DNA of 64,000 nucleotides. Origin: Hypericum androsaemum (Eukaryota > Streptophyta > Magnoliopsida > Malpighiales > Hypericaceae). Positions 60,043-64,000 of this stretch are shown here, piece after piece. The stretch's first letter is position 1; each line of letters opens with the position of its first letter. Location: positions 1,339,487-1,403,486 of the forward strand of contig OZ023181.1 in the NCBI GenBank assembly GCA_963995505.1. Reading direction: 5' to 3'. Below the pieces are notes generated by a model that saw only the letters and a program-made list of their open reading frames with translations, was not told the DNA's origin and searched no databases. A program made the translations under genes and the position numbers.

Positions 60043-61271
60043 TCATTTCCAGCAGATGATGATTTTCCAGAGCTTCCATGTCCTTCTAACGATCTTACCG
60101 AGTTTCCTGGCAATGAAAGTCGGGAGTAAGAAAGGAGGCGGTGGAAGTGCAGGTGGCGTGCTCGCCCTTGCCAATGGAACAATGTCTGAGGTGAACGAAG
60201 TGCTTGCTCGGAGGACACTATGGTTGCCACCACTTCTTCTGAGGTAGAAGCTCCGACTACCAGCATCCCCAATCAATGTAGATTTATCCAGGCCTGTTTC
60301 AGCAACAAGGAGCGATCATCAAGATAGAGGGTTGGATAGCAAACACCAATCAGTTGAATATCCAATCCAATCCAAACCCATACATTGAAGGCTGAAATAA
60401 GAGTGGTGCAACTCGTAGGAAGTAGCAGCATCCTTTTCGAGCTTAGGGGTCCGCCATTCTTCACCGTACTTCTCCACCACAAGCTTGATAGCGTCTTCCA
60501 CGGTAGAGCCTAATCTAACCAAGGTTCTCACCGGCACAAGACTCCCTTCAACTGTTACACTCAACACCACTTTTGCATCTCTGTTGTATCCCTGCATTGA
60601 CTAACAAAGAAGTCCAATCCATCAATGTCCACGCATATAGTACTTGGAAGATTGCAAATAACATTTTATAGAAACAAGTTGGTTCCAAAATCGAAAACCC
60701 TTTAAAATTCACACAAAAAAAAACATTCTAAAAAAAAAAAGCAACACCAAATTAGGCCATGAGGTCAAAGATTGGTCTATGACCCATATAACGTGCAACG
60801 ATCCAGAGTCGAGTGAAAGAATCCGTGACTCTCACCACTTTATTCGGCGGATCCGACAGTACAGGTATCTCTATAAGAAGATCAATCAGGGCATAAATTC
60901 TGGCAAATTACCTGATCAGAACTGGATAAACCCATCAAAGAAGAAGAGGAAGAGCAGAGAACGTCCGTACAAGTCACGGGCCGATATAAAACGGCGCCGT
61001 TGAAGCTACCATCGTCCCCTCCTTCACCACTACTACTACTCAAACTACTGCCGCCGCCGCCACCGACCACCTTCAGGCTGGGCTCCGACGCGCACCGTTT
61101 CGGGATTTTAATGGGCGAAGAGTACCGCTTGCGATTGTTGCTAGCCGGTCGCCCTTTCGGGGTCGAGGGACCAGAAGGTAATTTCGTCCTGGGGGAAGGG
61201 TGGGGCAGCTTTATCCTCCGGCCTGACCCGCCTGCCGACGCGGGTATCCTACGGTGGGCCCTCTCCGACAT
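60043..61271 (-). CDS. DUF7054 / At4g22758-like protein of unknown function
   Basis: Three minus-strand exons, 61271-60912, 60591-60384 and 60293-60043, have GT-AG borders (phases 0 and 1) and encode 272 residues. Exon 1 is disordered, rich in Ser, Pro, Arg and Gly ([19 protein letters not shown] start, then [13 protein letters not shown] and a poly-Gly/Ser run). Exons 2-3 carry the conserved domain: [55 protein letters not shown] and GSRSFYLRR, as in the plant-specific At4g22758-like family with a ubiquitin-like fold suggested by its layout. The tail is basic and hydrophobic, ending [11 protein letters not shown], and might bind a membrane. The ATG at 61271 is preferred because a CT/GA microsatellite typical of a leader lies directly upstream. 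Function is unknown. Confidence 0.85.
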
Positions 61272-62922
61272 GTCAAACGGGTCGGGCAATGAGAGAGAGA
61301 GAGAGATTGGAATGGAGAAGTAGTTGGCGTGAGAAGAGAGGAAAGCGAGTTGCGGTCGGGAGAGACAATTGGAAATAGGCGGGGGAGGTGTTTTTCGGGG
61401 TTTGTGGTCGGTAGGTTGCTTGTCTGTTACTATTAACTGTTTCTTTCCTTGTCTCCGTTTGCTTTCGTATACCGATTGGTATTCGAAGTGAATTTTTTTA
61501 AAGTGTTCTACGCCAAGAATTATATTTATCAAAATTTGGACACCAAAAATCAAGGTTGTTAGAATCTAGAGTTAACTCCTAAAATTTTTTCTTTTACGAT
61601 TCATCATGAGCAACTCCTAAGATTCCTGAGATTTACGAGTTGGAGAGATGGATGTTTCTCAATACTTACAGGAGAGAGAAAATGATAAGAGGTTATCATT
61701 TGTTTAACATTTTAATAATATATTTTATCTGGATAATTATACTTCTTTTACTGTGTATACCAAAATACAAAAATCTACTATACTTTGTTTAATATTTTTT
61801 AATAATATTTATTATTCGGATAACTATTGATCGACTAAAATGCTTAAAATGACACGATTGTTGTTGAGCTTGGAAATTAATAATCAAATTTATATTAATT
61901 AATATCTCTGAAATTAATAGTTTTAGAGTTATATAAATCCATATTTTTATCCTACCAATTTTTTGCCACTTATTTCTTTTACATCAATGTTTATTTTATT
62001 TTATTTATTATCCGTCAATCACATTATGTAATCTATAGATACGTAGTGGATTATCATTAAAAAATATATTGAAGGAAGGTTTTTGTGTATAAATTTACGA
62101 AGAAAAACTGGTCATTAGTGAAAAGTTTATGGAAAGGTTATTAATCTTAGTTATTTCTATAATTTTGTCTATTTTGTGGATCTTACAATTCGTGTTACCA
62201 TCTTACGATCTACGCTTTCTTTATGCCCAAACGATCTTTAGTGGGATTCCGATTTTGACAACCTTGTCAAAAATTATATTTATCGGTATCCGGAGTGAAT
62301 TTTTTAGTAAATCGTTTTATCCCTGTATCAATGGAAATTCAGATACATTTATCGTTAGAATGTTCAAATGTTTCACTTCACGAACTCCAAAGTTCAGTCC
62401 TTAACATATTTATTGCTTTCTTTAAGGAGTACATTTTTTTTTGGGTATTTTTATATCAACTAGTAAACGAATACTGATTCCAGCGATTAATAAAAGTTTT
62501 GATCGAGTGCTTTTTTAGAAAAGTAATAAAACTTTTATAAGTATTTAATACAAGTGCATCTTAATTGTTCAAACTCGAGATTTCTTAATTAATCTAGAAT
62601 AATATACTTATTAGTTGATTTAAATGGTTTTTTATTTTCCTGAAAAGGCTGAAGTCCTTTTTATTGGATTACTTGAGAAGTAAGTGCCTATTCCACCCTC
62701 GTATAGACGCTGATAAATAGTGGAGTGGATTTTCAAGTATTAAAGAATTTGATAGTTAGTTTAACTGTGATAAAAAAATTCAAATTTATTTAAATAAATA
62801 TTGATCACAAATCTTACAAATATAAAAATATCATTAAAAAATTACACTTTTTATGAATTCATAGTGATCGACTCTATCTGTATGAACTTAAATCCAAAAA
62901 TACTATAAAGATTCAAGAGTGC
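61272..62922. other. Promoter and upstream intergenic DNA of the DUF7054 gene
   Basis: A GA/CT microsatellite lies at about 61289-61307. Beyond 61500 the DNA is AT-rich. A hydrophobic 91-codon frame at 62129-62404 is not supported by any motif. Confidence 0.4.
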
Positions 62923-62932
62923 GTTCCGTGTT

Positions 62933-62951
62933 TTTTCTTTTTTTGAGAGAA
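62933..62951 (-). mobile_element. 19-bp micro-insertion flanked by 10-bp repeats
   Basis: TTTTCTTTTTTTGAGAGAA lies between two copies of GTTCCGTGTT (62923-62932 and 62952-62961). Confidence 0.6.
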
Positions 62952-63004
62952 GTTCCGTGTTATTTCAATGCGGTGAAAGTGGGGACACCGAACACGGTCT
63001 CTAT

Positions 63005-63017
63005 GAGCTGTAAAAAA
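63005..63017 (+). mobile_element. 13-bp micro-insertion flanked by 14-bp perfect repeats
   Basis: GAGCTGTAAAAAA lies between two copies of AACACGGTCTCTAT (62991-63004 and 63018-63031), only 40 bp from the previous micro-insertion. Confidence 0.78.
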
Positions 63018-63031
63018 AACACGGTCTCTAT

Positions 63032-64000
63032 CGAAACCCAACAACGTCAGCCCAAATAACTTGGGTTTGGGCTGGGTTCAGTTGTAACTATTGCCCGCTC
63101 CAACAACTTTCCGGCCCAGACCGTCTTCGAGAAGAGTACGGGCCTTATTGGGCCTTTATTAATTTTTGTTGAATACCGCCCATTTTTCATTTTTTTGAAG
63201 GTTTTACAGCTCATTTTTTTTCATGCGTGTCTACTTTCTCCAAATTCTCAAAGTAGAGTGGAGCCTATTTCTCAAAATAAATGAGTTTTTTCTTTATAAA
63301 AAGATAGATTTTATTTCTCCTTAACGTGATAATTACAATACAGAGAACTCTATACAATTCCACCGAAAAGAAGGAACCCTATTGTACACAAAAGACCTAG
63401 TTTTATTTATACCATAACGTTTTAGTGATTTCTATTTGCTTGACTTGAGTTTAGATGGATCTATAGGTATTTCGTAGTCCGTGAATCATACTCTTATCTT
63501 ATTATATTGATCAAAATTTTGTTGAATTTGACTGAACGTAAGACTTGTAAGAACATAGCTTCATTTTTTGAGTTAAGATATATGTAAGTCCATGTATACC
63601 GGAAGCTTAAATCAAGAACTCATAAATCCGAGATCATGCAGCCAGATTATGCGCATATCTGTCCATAAAATTTCAACAAGGAGCTTAGAAGCATAGTGAA
63701 AATGAGTCAAAAAAGGTGGACACTATAGTCCAAAACAGCGCCAGGAGGCAGCTCTCATGATGGAACTCCCCCACGTCAGAAACCAAAAAGGCGAGAGCGA
63801 CCCAACCGGAAAACTCCCCCGACTAAAAAAAGTAAAAGTCCAATTTAATAGCATTTAATTCTTATTTTTACACGGTTATTTGACACTCACTAACTCAAAT
63901 TATTTTAATTATCTTTTATAATATTCACATTATCAATTTTATTTATTGTGTTATACAGCTTAACTAATTTTAGTCATGTGTCATATCATTTTTCTAATTG
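63032..64000. other. Intergenic DNA to the window end
   Basis: GGCCCA/TGGGC motifs cluster at 63050-63160, as in some housekeeping promoters, but no gene start is seen. The rest is AT-rich. Confidence 0.4.

Noticed and set aside
62129..62404. 91-codon hydrophobic frame
   Set aside because: AT-rich sequence gives Ile/Leu/Phe-rich translations by chance; no codon bias, no homology, no promoter.

Overview
This 64 kb window is plant nuclear DNA, almost certainly from a eudicot. The evidence is GT-AG intron-split genes that encode plant-specific families (a hydroxyproline galactosyltransferase, an LRR receptor-like kinase, a cytokinin response factor), a plant U2 snRNA gene with its plant upstream element, and AT-rich intergenic DNA full of plant transposons. 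I cannot name the species from sequence alone. Layout: a partial HPGT1-like galactosyltransferase gene (+, 80-3085), an LRR receptor-like pseudokinase (+, 6842-9326), a UBC8/10-class ubiquitin-conjugating enzyme (+, 12180-15047), a CRF-type AP2/ERF transcription factor (+, 42216-43148), a U2 snRNA gene (-, 59157-59349), and a three-exon DUF7054/At4g22758-like gene (-, 60043-61271). The genes are not arranged as a pathway; they are independent single-copy-looking loci separated by repeats. I propose exon structures for all split genes; every junction is GT-AG and keeps the frame. From 15.6 kb to 42 kb and from 43.6 kb to 58.6 kb the window is dominated by mobile DNA. It holds a broken Ty1/copia element with a 5-bp target duplication, inserted in one copy of a 368-bp tandem duplication whose other copy preserves the empty site. 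It also holds a solo LTR rich in palindromes, two TRIM elements in opposite orientation, a truncated LINE with a 17-bp target duplication, and several hAT-type MITEs with 8-bp duplications. There are Mutator-like elements with 9-bp duplications, one of which carries a ribosomal protein P1 gene fragment. A second group, marked by CCAATATCA minisatellites and subterminal GTGGGGA hairpins, carries a BAP31-like fragment in one member and an SKP1-like fragment in another. Two observations seem least conventional. First, at least ten insertions of only about 13-20 bp, most ending in an A-run (or starting with a T-run), are each flanked by 9-18 bp direct repeats; they look like extreme 5'-truncated LINE insertions. 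Second, in the minisatellite family the array always lies on the 5' side of the captured gene, which is in the sense direction, so the array may act as a common leader or promoter. Both are inferences that need genome-wide comparison.
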